From CAZFDT01 sp964518335 (GTDB lineage Bacteria; Planctomycetota; Phycisphaerae; Phycisphaerales; Phycisphaeraceae): a DNA stretch of 64,000 nt. Below are positions 1 through 12,842 of the stretch, piece by piece (within the stretch, counting starts at the first letter, position 1; each line of letters begins with the position of its first letter). The translations under genes were made by a program, and so were the position numbers. The DNA lies in contig CAZFDT010000003.1 in the NCBI GenBank assembly GCA_964518335.1, positions 93,290-157,289 on the forward strand, in the 5' to 3' direction. The notes under the pieces are model-generated. The model made no database searches. It saw only the letters and a program-made list of their open reading frames with translations, and was not told the origin of the DNA.

Positions 1-94
1 GATCGTGTCGGTTGTCGGGGAAGCACGGAGGCGCATCAGGGGTTTGTCCAACTGAACGAGCCTTGCGCTGCCGCATTGAGGACCGTTGGCCTCC

Positions 95-3000
95 ATGAAG
101 ATCGACCCACGATTCCTCACCACTGCCGGCGCCGAGATCTTCACCGGCAATGAACTGCTGGTGAAAGGCGGCCTCGAAACCGTCGGCGGCGTCCACCTCT
201 ACACGGGCTACCCCGGCTCGCCGGTGGCAGGGTTCTTCGATGCGCTCGAAGGCATCGGCCCGCTGCTCAACGAGCACGGGGTCGTCGCCAAGATCGCCAA
301 CAACGAAGCCTTGTCCGTCGCCATGGTCAACGGGGCCCAGATGGTCGGGGCTCGGTCGATCACCGCTTTCAAGAGCGTGGGCGTCCACGTCGCGTCCGAC
401 GCACTGGCGCTGGGCGTGCTCGCCGGGACGCAGGGCGACTCGGGCGGATTGATCGTGCTGGGCGACGACCCTTGGAGCGACTCGACGCAGGTTCCCGCCG
501 ACTCGCGCTTCATCGCCGAGCACATGCGTCTGCCGGTGGTCGAGCCCTGCACGCCGCAGGAGGTTAAGGACTGGGTGGGCCTGTCGTTTCAATTGGGCAA
601 GGCGGGTCAGATCTACGTCGGCTACATGATGACGGTGGCGATGGCCGATGGCGGCGGCAGCGTCGAGTGCCGGCCCAACCACTGGCCGACGCTCAACGAG
701 CAGCAGAAGACGACGCTCAGCTACGCGAAGGACATCGAGCCGCGGCTGGACCAGACCGTGCTGCTGCCCCCGCGCACGTGGCAGCGCGAGCTGGGCATGG
801 CCGAGCGATTTGCGGCACTGAAGCAGGCGGCCAGAAAGCTGGGGCTCAACCGCATCCTTTACCGTCCGCAGAAGGACGAGGTCGTGCCGATGGGTTTCAT
901 CGCCAGCGGCGTGGCGTATGCGTACCTCGCCCAGGCGCTGACGGAGATGAACCTGCTGGGCCGCGTGCCGATTCTGAAGCTGGGGATGAGCTATCCGGTG
1001 GATGAGGCCATTGTCACCGAGTTCGCGCGTCAGTGCCGGCAGGTGATCGTGGTCGAGGAGCGCCGCAGCTTTGTCGAGCGCCAGGTGTTGGAGATTCTCA
1101 CGCCGCTGAAGCAGCGTGGCGAGATCGATACGGCGGTGTACGGCAAGCAGTTCCCTGCCGCCGGCGGGCAGCAGATCGCGGGCGTGCCCGAGACGCGAGG
1201 GCTCAACCCGTCGCTGCTGATCGAGCGGCTGGTGCCGCTGTTCCGAGCGCACGCGACTTTGCCGATCGAACTGACCAACGGGCGACTGACCGATGAGCTG
1301 GACCGCATTCGCAGCACCGCCGAAGTGAAGATCGCGCTGCCGTCGCGCACGCCGACGTTCTGCCCCGGCTGCCCGCACCGCGATTCGTCGAGCGTGCTGC
1401 TGCAGTTGCGCCGCGACCTGATGGACCCGCAGTACATGCTGCGTGTCCACAAGCGCAAGCCCGTCGATCTGGTGACGCACGGCGACACCGGCTGCTACAC
1501 CATGCTCATGTTCGAGCCGACCAAGCCGCTGATGCACAACTACAGCGGCATGGGCCTGGGCGGCGGCACGGGCAGCGGCGTGGATCCCTTCATCGACAAC
1601 AAGCAGCTCGTCTTCATGGGCGACGGCACGTTCTTCCACTCCGGGCAAATCGCCATCAGCCACTCGATCAAAGCCGGCCAGGACATCACCTACATCATCC
1701 TCGACAACAAGACCACCGCGATGACCGGGCACCAGACGCACCCCGGTCTCGAACTCGACCTTACCGGGCATACGATGTTCGCCCAGGACATCGAGCGCAT
1801 CGTCAATGCGATGATTCCCAAGCAGCTCGCCAAGGACGTGCGCATCGTGCGGATCAATCCCGCCGAGCGCGACCGCTACCGCAAGCTGCTGGAGCAGACG
1901 ATCCTGGCCGACGGCATCAAGATCGTCATCGCCGACAAGGAGTGCGGCATCACGTTCCACCGTCGCAACCGCGGCAAGGAACGCGAGGTCATGCGCGAGC
2001 TGGGCTACCTGCCCCGCAAGACGCACATGAATGTGGCGACCGAGGTGTGCGAATTCTGCCTCGAATGCACCAATCAGACGGGCTGTCCGGGTCTGACGAT
2101 CACGGAGACCGACTACGGCCCGAAGATGCAGACCGATTTTTCCTGGTGCGTCAACGACGGGGCGTGCCACCGCATCCATGCGTGCCCGAGCTTTGAGGAG
2201 GTGACGGTCCTGCGCAAGCAGCCGCCGCGCATGGGCGACGAGCACGTGAGGCTGGACGACCTGCCCGATCCGCCTCGGCCGATCCATGCCGACCAGGACG
2301 TGTGGCGCGTCTATCTCGCCGGCGTCGGGGGCATGGGCATCGGCGTCTGCACCGCCATCCTCACGACCGCCGGCCACCTCATGGGCTACGACGTGCAGTT
2401 CCTCGACAAGAAGGGACTGGCGATCCGCAACGGCGGCGTGTTCAGCCAGTTGGTTTACACGAGAAAGCCCGCGGCTGCATCGTCTTCGACGCTGCCGCGC
2501 GGGTTCCACACCCCGGTGATCCCTTACGGCAAGGCCGACCTGTTGCTCGGCGTCGATCTGCTCGAAGCCGCCCGCGCGATCGACCCGCAACACCCGTACC
2601 GCGTCGCCTCGACCGACCGCACCGCCGCCGTGGTCAATACCGCCAAGACGCCGACGATCCTCACACTCATGGGTCGCGACGACTTCGAGGTGGATGCCAT
2701 CGAGGACGCCATCCGCCGTCATACGCAGGCTCATCGGTTCGTCGGCTTCAACGTCGGCGACCTGTGCGAGCGCGTGCTCGACAGCAAGCTTTACGCCAAC
2801 ATCATGATGCTGGGCATCGCCTTCCAGAAGGGCTACCTGCCGCTGACGCAGGAGGTGATCGAGCAGTCCATCCGCACGGTGATCCGCGGCGAGTTGGAGC
2901 GCAATCTGCGTGCGTTCAACATCGGCCGCAAGATCGCGGTGCGGCCCGACCTGTTCGTGGTGGAACTGCAGCACGAGTACGAGTCGGCCCGCCGGGCGCT

Positions 3001-3808
3001 TCGCCGCAAGATCAACACCATCGAGGTCGCCTGGGGTGGCCGCCGTGGCAAGCGCATCGCCAGGCAGTTCCGCGTGCTCATGAAGCAGACCTTCCGCGCC
3101 ACCCGCGGCCTGAAGGTCGATGACGAGCTCATGCGCGATGTCATCATTCGCGCTTACGACTGCCTCGTCTGGGGCGGGCTCGACTACGCCAGGCGCTACT
3201 GCCATCGCCTCGTCGATACCTTCCATAAGGACTCGCCGCAGCGCGGGTTTGCCATGACCCGCGCCATCGTGTGGAACCTGGCCAAGGCCATGCTCATCAA
3301 GGACGAGGTGTACGTCGCGTCCATGCTCACCAGCCCGGAGAAATACAAGCGCGACCGCCGCCGATTCAACGTCAATCCCAACAGCGGCGACCGCATCATC
3401 TACCGCCATCACACCCGGCCCGAGTTCGACGTCCTGGGCATGCGCTTCCGCTTCGACTTCAAGACCCGCGACTGGCAACTTCGCATGATGGCCGGCATGC
3501 CCTGGCTGCGCAAGATCATGCCCAGGTGGCATCGCCGCGAACGCGAGTTCCGCGACTGGTTCGTGCAGATCGTCGATCAGATTCCCGCTGCAGTGGCCCA
3601 GAACCCGCGCGAGTACGCCCGCTGGCTTGCCATCGCCACCACCCTCGACGCCGTCACCGGCTTCCGCGAGGTCCGCTACCCCAAACAGGACGATGCCCGC
3701 CAGCGCATCGAGCGGCTCCTCGACGAGCCGGTCGAGCATTTCGAGGCGTCGCCCGCCGTCGCGACGACCAAGACCGTCAACCTTCCCGTCGTAGGCGCTG
3801 GCGCGTGA
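95..3808 (+). CDS. Indolepyruvate ferredoxin oxidoreductase, alpha-beta fused
   Basis: This is a fused 2-oxoacid:ferredoxin oxidoreductase of the indolepyruvate type, which oxidatively decarboxylates aryl pyruvates to acyl-CoA with ferredoxin as electron acceptor. The N-terminal pyrimidine-binding domain carries TGYPGSP. The thiamine-diphosphate domain starts near CPGCPHRDSS and has GDGTFFHSGQ near residue 510. Cysteine-rich stretches at about residues 650-690 (CEFCLEC, CVNDGACHRIHAC) probably hold Fe-S clusters. The gamma-type domain begins near residue 740 (AGVGGMGIG), and a further C-terminal region follows, as in other fused members. At about 1240 residues it is slightly longer than usual fused enzymes. 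A TTG at 86 is in frame, but ATG 95 is preferred; GAGGA lies at 78-82. The first 94 bases show nothing else. Exact substrate is inferred from family. Confidence 0.88.
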   Translation: MKIDPRFLTTAGAEIFTGNELLVKGGLETVGGVHLYTGYPGSPVAGFFDALEGIGPLLNEHGVVAKIANNEALSVAMVNGAQMVGARSITAFKSVGVHVASDALALGVLAGTQGDSGGLIVLGDDPWSDSTQVPADSRFIAEHMRLPVVEPCTPQEVKDWVGLSFQLGKAGQIYVGYMMTVAMADGGGSVECRPNHWPTLNEQQKTTLSYAKDIEPRLDQTVLLPPRTWQRELGMAERFAALKQAARKLGLNRILYRPQKDEVVPMGFIASGVAYAYLAQALTEMNLLGRVPILKLGMSYPVDEAIVTEFARQCRQVIVVEERRSFVERQVLEILTPLKQRGEIDTAVYGKQFPAAGGQQIAGVPETRGLNPSLLIERLVPLFRAHATLPIELTNGRLTDELDRIRSTAEVKIALPSRTPTFCPGCPHRDSSSVLLQLRRDLMDPQYMLRVHKRKPVDLVTHGDTGCYTMLMFEPTKPLMHNYSGMGLGGGTGSGVDPFIDNKQLVFMGDGTFFHSGQIAISHSIKAGQDITYIILDNKTTAMTGHQTHPGLELDLTGHTMFAQDIERIVNAMIPKQLAKDVRIVRINPAERDRYRKLLEQTILADGIKIVIADKECGITFHRRNRGKEREVMRELGYLPRKTHMNVATEVCEFCLECTNQTGCPGLTITETDYGPKMQTDFSWCVNDGACHRIHACPSFEEVTVLRKQPPRMGDEHVRLDDLPDPPRPIHADQDVWRVYLAGVGGMGIGVCTAILTTAGHLMGYDVQFLDKKGLAIRNGGVFSQLVYTRKPAAASSSTLPRGFHTPVIPYGKADLLLGVDLLEAARAIDPQHPYRVASTDRTAAVVNTAKTPTILTLMGRDDFEVDAIEDAIRRHTQAHRFVGFNVGDLCERVLDSKLYANIMMLGIAFQKGYLPLTQEVIEQSIRTVIRGELERNLRAFNIGRKIAVRPDLFVVELQHEYESARRALRRKINTIEVAWGGRRGKRIARQFRVLMKQTFRATRGLKVDDELMRDVIIRAYDCLVWGGLDYARRYCHRLVDTFHKDSPQRGFAMTRAIVWNLAKAMLIKDEVYVASMLTSPEKYKRDRRRFNVNPNSGDRIIYRHHTRPEFDVLGMRFRFDFKTRDWQLRMMAGMPWLRKIMPRWHRREREFRDWFVQIVDQIPAAVAQNPREYARWLAIATTLDAVTGFREVRYPKQDDARQRIERLLDEPVEHFEASPAVATTKTVNLPVVGAGA

Positions 3809-3995
3809 CTTGGACTGGCTGGCCTGCTCGCCAGGCCCAGGATGGGGCCCCGTGATGATCGCACGCTCGACGGGACAGGCCAGGTCACAACGCCCGCCGC
3901 GCCACCTTCGCCCCATGCTTGGGCAGGCCTGCAGGGCGTCGATTGAGGCCCGTGGGTTTGACCTTGACGGGTGTGTCTGCCGATAATCTGGTTCC

Positions 3996-4337
3996 ATGGC
4001 CGATCGCGCGATGCACAATCAGGCACTCTCGCCCGTGCTGCTGCTGGCAGTGGCGGCGATGCTGTCGATTGGATCGGTGACGGACGGCGCGACGGCGACG
4101 GCGTGGTCGGGTGATCAGCAGTTGCTCACGCATCTGGCCGAGGCGCTGGCGAATACGGCCGGGGCCATCGGCGATGACGATCACGGCCTGACGCTGACGC
4201 CCGCGGCCATCATCGGGGCCCCGCTCCCCCTCGAGCCAGGCGCCGGCACAGCAGTGCTGCCCCGCACCGACTCGACACCGCATCGCGTTCGCCCGCTGTT
4301 GCCGACGCTGACGAACCTTCCCCCGCCGACCGCCTGA
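3996..4337 (+). CDS. Small exported protein directly upstream of secA
   Basis: This 113-residue protein is not recognised. The sequence shows a signal-peptide-like start: a hydrophobic stretch (SPVLLLAVAAMLSIGS) from about residue 11, with a second in-frame ATG at 4011 that would give a more usual signal peptide. The remainder is Ala/Thr/Pro-rich. It ends in a proline-rich tail finishing LTNLPPPTA, so a Pro-Pro-Pro triplet sits five to three residues before the end. It lies 93 bases upstream of secA on the same strand, with a hairpin between. The position, the export signal and the C-terminal polyproline resemble secretion-monitoring arrest peptides such as SecM, but no SecM sequence motif is present. 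It could also be a chance frame. The 187 bases before it show nothing. Confidence 0.45.
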   Translation: MADRAMHNQALSPVLLLAVAAMLSIGSVTDGATATAWSGDQQLLTHLAEALANTAGAIGDDDHGLTLTPAAIIGAPLPLEPGAGTAVLPRTDSTPHRVRPLLPTLTNLPPPTA

Positions 4338-4350
4338 CCTCTCCGCCCGT

Positions 4351-4376
4351 GCCGCGCCGCCATGGTCCTGCGCGGC
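4351..4376 (+). promoter_or_regulatory. Hairpin in the leader between small exported ORF and secA
   Basis: GCCGCGC (4351-4357) and GCGCGGC (4370-4376) form a perfect 7-bp stem with a 12-nt loop, just after the stop codon of the small exported protein and 55 bases before the secA ATG. No T-run follows directly, so it is not a typical terminator. It could be a translational control element for secA, but this is inferred from position only. Confidence 0.35.
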
Positions 4377-4430
4377 GATCCTCGTCCATTTTGACACCTG
4401 CCACGACCCCTTTGCTTACACGGAATCCCC

Positions 4431-8576
<4,146 letters not shown>

Positions 8577-8591
8577 GGCTTTGTGGCGAGC

Positions 8592-9662
8592 TCAGACACC
8601 GCGACGATGGCGTTTCGCAGTTGCCACACTTACGCCCATGCCAGCGAGCATCAGGGGCAGCACGAACCAGAGCATGGCCATGCTCAGCACGCCAGCGGCC
8701 ACCGGGTGCGTCGCGGTGAAGATTAGGAAGACGACGTAGGCGATGTAGCAGGTCAACAGCAGCATTCCCTCGCCGCGCGAGATGCGCCCGCCGGTGAAGA
8801 AGATGGGCAGACACACCACGGCCACAGCGGTCATCACCGGCAGATCGAATCTCAGCATCTGTGGCGAAACGGCCACACCCTGCCGCCCGACGACGCCCGC
8901 CGCGCCCAGGACAGCCAGCAGGTTGAAGATGTTGCTGCCCACGACGTTGCCGATGGCGATGTCGCGCTGACCTCGAACCGCGGCCACGATGGACGTAGCG
9001 ACCTCCGGCAGCGACGTGCCCGCGGCGACCAGCGTCAGCCCGATCACCAGTTCACTTACGCCCAGCCACAGGGCTACGTCGATCGCCGCGCGGACCAGCC
9101 ACTGCGCGCCCAGGACGAGCATGCCCAGCCCCAGGATGATCTGTGCGGCCGCGACGATGAATGTACGTGGTTTTGCCGGCGGCGAGGTCGATGACTCGGG
9201 ACCACTGTCCGCTACGGCGCCACGTTTGCCCAGCACGATGAGCAAGGTCGTGTAACCGGCGGTACCTGCCAGGAGGAGCAGGCCCTCGCCACGACTGATG
9301 CGGCCGTCCAGCGCCAACAGCCATGTGACGACCGACGTGCCGATCATGATCGGTACGTCCAGCCGCACCAGTTGGGCGTGTGCCGTCAGCGGCACGATCA
9401 GCGCCGACACGCCGAGGATGAACAGCACGTTGAACGTGTTGCTGCCTACGACGTTGCCAAGCGCCAGGTCCGCCTGGCCCGCCAGACTGGCCCGCACGCT
9501 CACCGCCAGCTCCGGCGCGCTGGTTCCGTATGCCACCACGGTCAGCCCGATGATCAGCGGCGTGAGCCCCACCGCCACGGCCAGGCGCTCGGCGCCTCGC
9601 ACCAGGGCTTCTGCACCAAGGGTCAACAGCAGCAAGCCCAACATGAGCAGGGCAATCGTCAT
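8592..9662 (-). CDS. CaCA-family sodium/calcium exchanger-like protein
   Basis: This 356-residue polytopic protein belongs to the cation/Ca2+ antiporter superfamily, in the YrbG-like bacterial branch, which exchanges Ca2+ for Na+ or H+ across the inner membrane. The two inverted alpha repeats are visible: GTSAPELAVSV with GNVVGSNTFN in the first half, and GTSLPEVATSIVA with GNVVGSNIFN in the second. These hold the acidic and polar ion-binding residues. About ten hydrophobic segments are apparent. It converges with secA, ending 16 bases from it. The following gene on the same strand, upstream at 9672, is a small membrane protein only ten bases away, so the two are probably cotranscribed. Ion specificity cannot be read from the sequence. 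Confidence 0.88.
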   Translation of the reverse strand: MTIALLMLGLLLLTLGAEALVRGAERLAVAVGLTPLIIGLTVVAYGTSAPELAVSVRASLAGQADLALGNVVGSNTFNVLFILGVSALIVPLTAHAQLVRLDVPIMIGTSVVTWLLALDGRISRGEGLLLLAGTAGYTTLLIVLGKRGAVADSGPESSTSPPAKPRTFIVAAAQIILGLGMLVLGAQWLVRAAIDVALWLGVSELVIGLTLVAAGTSLPEVATSIVAAVRGQRDIAIGNVVGSNIFNLLAVLGAAGVVGRQGVAVSPQMLRFDLPVMTAVAVVCLPIFFTGGRISRGEGMLLLTCYIAYVVFLIFTATHPVAAGVLSMAMLWFVLPLMLAGMGVSVATAKRHRRGV

Positions 9663-9671
9663 GAGCGTCTC

Positions 9672-9842
9672 CTAACCTCCAATTGTGCTCATCAGAGCGA
9701 CAATGGCCACCAGAACGATCATCGCGCCGACGAGGGCTCCCGCCAGGAGCAGGCATCCGCTCAGTGACTGGTAGTTCTTGTCGGGAGCATTCGGATGAGC
9801 AGCGGTGTCCGTGAGATCTTCCATGTGATTGCGGTTTGACAT
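9672..9842 (-). CDS. Small single-span membrane protein
   Basis: This unrecognised protein has about 56 residues if translation starts at the ATG whose complement lies at 9840-9842. The frame is open further upstream, but that stretch looks unlike protein. The N-terminal half is polar (NRNHMEDLTDT), followed by one hydrophobic segment (CLLLAGALVGAMIVLVAIVA) running to the C-terminus. It sits ten bases upstream of the CaCA exchanger gene on the same strand, so it may be translated with it and could be an accessory peptide. That role is only inferred from proximity. Confidence 0.45.
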   Translation of the reverse strand: MSNRNHMEDLTDTAAHPNAPDKNYQSLSGCLLLAGALVGAMIVLVAIVALMSTIGG

Positions 9843-9981
9843 AGGGATATTCGACCTCCGCGGCGCGACGGCCGCGCGATGCATGAGCAGGGGGGTGACG
9901 TTGGGTCCGAGCACAAGTTGCAGGACGACGTGTGTCACGTCGCCGCGCTGAGTGTCAATGGTCGTGTGTTGCGGCTGTGGA

Positions 9982-10326
9982 TCAGAGGATGGGCGGACCG
10001 CGCCGTCTGCTCTCGGCGCCCAGGCCGATGAATCGCGTGGTGCGATGGGAGTCCCCGCGGATGAGCCAGCTCAGCGCGTGGTCGTGCGGATGCTTGCGTG
10101 GCGAGGTCTCCACGGCCGTCGCCATGGGGTTCACATGGTGCGTCGTGAGGCGTTGCAGCACATCGCTGTGCAGGGCTTGCCCGCATGTGACGGTCGCTGC
10201 CAGCGGCGCTTTGGCGACCTGCAAGTGTGCATGGTTGTCATCCAGCGTCGCCCACGTGAGGGGCAGCAGCAGCAGATGTAGCACCCACAGCAGCAATATG
10301 AGATACGGCCAAGGCGTGTCGCGCAT
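9982..10326 (-). CDS. Hypothetical membrane-anchored protein
   Basis: This putative 114-residue protein is not recognised. Starting at the ATG complementary to 10324-10326 it opens with a short N-terminal tail and a strong hydrophobic segment (PYLILLLWVLHLLLLPL), probably a signal anchor. A polar, His-rich region follows without known motifs. The frame continues upstream to 10440 with other possible ATG codons. Support is modest: only the clean membrane segment at a plausible start argues for a real gene. It reads in the same direction as the small membrane protein and exchanger genes downstream, with 139 bases between it and the former. Confidence 0.35.
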   Translation of the reverse strand: MRDTPWPYLILLLWVLHLLLLPLTWATLDDNHAHLQVAKAPLAATVTCGQALHSDVLQRLTTHHVNPMATAVETSPRKHPHDHALSWLIRGDSHRTTRFIGLGAESRRRGPPIL

Positions 10327-10787
10327 CACGACCTGCTTCCGAACCGTGCGGTTGCGGCGGTGCAAGGCGGTCATTGGCAGGGGTGACATCGTGGCGCTCA
10401 CGGGCCGGCTCGGGCATCCGGCGTTGAGCATTATCCCCAAGTCGAGTCGTCAGGGCAAGGCGACGACATGGCCGGTGTTAATCCCTGCCGATCATGGCGG
10501 TCAGGCAAGGATCAGATCGCGGGAAAGGCCGGGAACTTACAGCGGCGGATGGCGAATAAGGCATTTGAATTGTTTGGTGATGTGGTCTGGTTAAGTCGCT
10601 CAAGGCAGCGACCGATGTGGGAACCAGATGGAATGAGCGCCCGCTCCTGTCACGTGAAGCAGGATCGCGGGTCGAGGATAGAACAATACGCGGGACCGCG
10701 TAGGCCCGCAGGCGAAAACATGTTCGAGGGTTCGTGTTGAACCCGACGCCGCAAGGTACACGTAGGCCTCGTTAAGGAGAAAGCGCC
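10327..10787. other. Intergenic region upstream of the pilus locus
   Basis: This 461-base stretch separates the leftward small genes from the rightward pilus locus and is slightly less GC-rich than its surroundings in the middle. A 6-bp hairpin (GGGTTC/GAACCC, 10728-10744) lies about 30 bases before the pilin Shine-Dalgarno. No convincing sigma-70 or sigma-54 promoter was seen. A 90-codon frame at 10468-10740 has no protein-like features. Confidence 0.5.
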
Positions 10788-11309
10788 ATGTGGGCACGCA
10801 AGCAGAAGAGTAAGGGTTTTACGCTGGTGGAAATTCTGATCGTGGTCGTGATTCTCGGCATCCTTGCCGCGATCGTGATCCCGCAGTTCACCAACGCCAG
10901 CGAGACGGCCAAGGCCAGCTCGCTGATCAGTCAGTTGCAGACGATCCGCAGCCAGCTCGAGCTGTACCAGGTGCAGCACAACGGCACGTACCCGGACATC
11001 GGGACCAACTGGGATCGCCTGACGCAGACGACCGACGTCAACGGCGCCACCAGCGGCAGCGACTTCGGCCCGTATCTGCAGAAGGGTCCGATCAACCCCT
11101 TCCTCAACACGGCTGACGTGAACCAGGTCACCGGTGTGAGCACCGCCCTGGCCGCCGGCACCGCCAAGGGCTGGGCGTACAACAGCACGACCGGCCAGAT
11201 CAAGGCGGTCATCCCCACCGCCAAGTGGACTCAGCTTGAAGAGCTGGGTCTGGGCACCGCCGCCGACGAAGCCGGCACCAACAACGCCGACGTGATCAAG
11301 GGCTCCTAA
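10788..11309 (+). CDS. Major type IV pilin / pseudopilin (GspG/PilA-like)
   Basis: This 173-residue prepilin has a short basic leader (MWARKQKSKG) followed by FTLVEILIVVVILGILAAI, the classic prepilin peptidase site G^F with Glu at +5 and the hydrophobic assembly helix. The C-terminal domain contains GPYLQKGPINPF, a pattern seen in planctomycete pseudopilins. After processing it would be assembled into a pilus or pseudopilus by the ATPase and platform proteins further along. A strong AAGGAG at 10774-10779, eight bases before ATG 10788, suggests high expression. A perfect intrinsic terminator follows directly. Together these suggest that it is the major subunit. Whether the machine is a pilus or a type II secretion system cannot be settled here. 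No prepilin peptidase gene is in the window. Confidence 0.9.
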   Translation: MWARKQKSKGFTLVEILIVVVILGILAAIVIPQFTNASETAKASSLISQLQTIRSQLELYQVQHNGTYPDIGTNWDRLTQTTDVNGATSGSDFGPYLQKGPINPFLNTADVNQVTGVSTALAAGTAKGWAYNSTTGQIKAVIPTAKWTQLEELGLGTAADEAGTNNADVIKGS

Positions 11310-11333
11310 TCACAACGTCCGTAAGGACTCCTG

Positions 11334-11367
11334 GTCCCGGCGGCCGAATACGCCGCCGGGACTTTTT
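11334..11367 (+). terminator. Intrinsic terminator after the major pilin
   Basis: A perfect 11-bp stem (GTCCCGGCGGC at 11334-11344 with its complement at 11352-11362), a 7-nt loop and a run of five T (11363-11367) form a textbook intrinsic terminator 25 bases after the pilin stop. It should end most pilin transcripts and let fewer reach the downstream assembly genes. Confidence 0.9.
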
Positions 11368-11386
11368 CTTGGACCCGATTGTGTCG

Positions 11387-11971
11387 ATGAACGAGTGGAA
11401 CCACGCCATGCGTCACGACCGTACATCTCGAATCGTTGCCACGGGCAGGATTCGTCCACACAGCAGGTCGTCCGCCTTCACCCTTGTCGAACTCCTGATC
11501 GTACTGCTCATCATCGCGCTGCTGGCGGCCCTGGTGTTGCCTGGCTTCTCGTCTGCCACCGCCTCGGCACGCGAAACCAATCTCATCGACAACCTCCGTC
11601 ACGTCCGCACGCAACTGCTGGTCTATACGGCCCAGCATGGCGGCGCCGCACCGGGGTATCCCGATGGAAACAAGAATGCCGCGCCCGATGCCGACGTGTT
11701 CGTCGCGCAGATGACCGGCTACACGGACAAGATCGGTCGCGTGTCGCCCAGCGGCAACCCGGACGCCGATTACGCCATGGGCCCGTATCTCCGCAAAGTG
11801 CCGACCAACCCGATCAACCTCAGCGCCGCGGTGCGCATCGTCAGCGCCCACGACTCCTTTCCCTCCGGGCCTTCCGGCGCCGAGGGTTGGCTCTATCAGC
11901 CCACCACACTCACATTCGTCGCCAACGTACCCGGCCAGGACAAGACCGGACGCCCGTACTTCGACTACTAG
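11387..11971 (+). CDS. Minor pseudopilin
   Basis: This second prepilin-like protein has a longer basic leader than the major pilin, then SSAFTLVELLIVLLIIALLAAL, with Glu at +5 and a long hydrophobic helix. The residue before the cleavage site is Ala, not the usual Gly, so processing may be slow or this may act as a minor subunit. The C-terminal part has GPYLRKVPTNPINL, matching the corresponding segment of the major pilin, which suggests that the two arose by duplication. ATG 11387 is used here; ATG 11408 is equally possible and no ribosome binding site decides. The gene lies immediately after the terminator of the major pilin and ten bases before the next small gene. Confidence 0.82.
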   Translation: MNEWNHAMRHDRTSRIVATGRIRPHSRSSAFTLVELLIVLLIIALLAALVLPGFSSATASARETNLIDNLRHVRTQLLVYTAQHGGAAPGYPDGNKNAAPDADVFVAQMTGYTDKIGRVSPSGNPDADYAMGPYLRKVPTNPINLSAAVRIVSAHDSFPSGPSGAEGWLYQPTTLTFVANVPGQDKTGRPYFDY

Positions 11972-11980
11972 GAGCTTGCC

Positions 11981-12244
11981 ATGCGATCCCTGCGATACCT
12001 CAACACCATCCTGACCGTGCTGGCTGTGCTGCTGTCACTGCAGTTGTACACCGCGTGGATGGCGCCCGATGCGCCGTCGGTCGCCACGCCCGCGCATGCG
12101 CAGGACGGCATTCCCAACGCCGGGGCCCAGCGTAAGGAAATGATCGACGTGCTTAAGCGCGTCTCGCAACAGGTCGAAGAGTTGAATGGCCAGTTCAAGT
12201 CCGGCCGCGCCCGCGTCCAGGTGGAAGCCGCCGCGGGCAAGTGA
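11981..12244 (+). CDS. Small exported protein in the pilus locus
   Basis: This unrecognised 87-residue protein has a hydrophobic N-terminus (ILTVLAVLLSLQLYTAW) that may be a signal peptide or an anchor. It continues with a segment ending in ATPAHA-QDG, a plausible signal peptidase site. The rest is a short amphipathic helix (MIDVLKRVSQQVEELNGQF) and a charged tail. ATG 11981 is eight bases after the minor pseudopilin stop, with GGAGC close upstream. The tight spacing places it in the same transcription unit, so a role in pilus assembly is likely, but no known component matches. Confidence 0.6.
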   Translation: MRSLRYLNTILTVLAVLLSLQLYTAWMAPDAPSVATPAHAQDGIPNAGAQRKEMIDVLKRVSQQVEELNGQFKSGRARVQVEAAAGK

Positions 12245-12286
12245 TCGGACCCGGCACACCGCCGACCTACCCGGAGTACGTTTGTT

Positions 12287-12838
12287 GTGACTTGCACAGC
12301 GACGCCAACTCGACCCAACCATCGACGGGGCGGCTTTACGCTCATCGAGGTGCTGGTGGTCGTGGCGATCATCGGCCTCGTCGGGGCGATCGTGGTGCCT
12401 CAGATGCTCAGCGCCGGCGAGCTGGGTGTCCAGGCCGCGGCCCGGTTGGTCATCAGCGACATTCTCTACGCCCAGAACGAAGCGGTGTCGCACCAGTCGC
12501 CGCGCAAGGTGGCCTTTGATGTGGCCAACAACGGCTACCAGGTCATGCGCATCGACAGCGACGGCAACGACGCCGTGCTCAGCGCCAAGTGGCGAGTGGC
12601 GGCAGGGGCGACGTCGGACCAGTTTGTGACCAATTTCACACGCGACTCGCGGTTCCAGGGCGTGCAGTTGCACAGCGCCAGCTTCGGCGGCGACGCCACG
12701 CTGGTGTTCGACGAGTTGGGGGCGCCGTCGAATGGTGGCAGCGTGGATCTGCTGTTTCGCAACAAGGTTCGCTATCGGGTGACGGTCGCGCCCTTCACGG
12801 GTCGCGTCAGCGTCGCGCAGGTAGCGGCAGGAGGGTGA
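12287..12838 (+). CDS. GspH/FimT-type minor pseudopilin
   Basis: This 183-residue prepilin has a short leader ending in RRGG followed by FTLIEVLVVVAIIGLVGAIV, a standard G^F processing site with Glu at +5. The remainder is a mixed-strand domain (e.g. NEAVSHQSPRKVAFDV, GYQVMRIDSDGND) of the GspH/FimT kind, usually a minor pseudopilin at the fibre tip. The start is a GTG at 12287. It overlaps neither neighbour but ends four bases before pilM. Low-abundance priming of pilus assembly is the expected job from the family. Confidence 0.82.
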   Translation: MTCTATPTRPNHRRGGFTLIEVLVVVAIIGLVGAIVVPQMLSAGELGVQAAARLVISDILYAQNEAVSHQSPRKVAFDVANNGYQVMRIDSDGNDAVLSAKWRVAAGATSDQFVTNFTRDSRFQGVQLHSASFGGDATLVFDELGAPSNGGSVDLLFRNKVRYRVTVAPFTGRVSVAQVAAGG

Positions 12839-12842
12839 GGCC

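Noticed and set aside
3821..3837. Hairpin after the ferredoxin oxidoreductase gene as terminator
   Set aside because: Only a 6-bp stem (GGCCTG/CAGGCC) without a T-run; too weak to call.
10468..10740. 90-codon frame before the pilin gene
   Set aside because: No hydrophobic or motif pattern, no ribosome binding site, and it occupies the leader region of the pilin.
10681..10787. Cyclic-di-GMP riboswitch in the pilin leader
   Set aside because: The leader does not contain the conserved GEMM core; only a short hairpin is visible.
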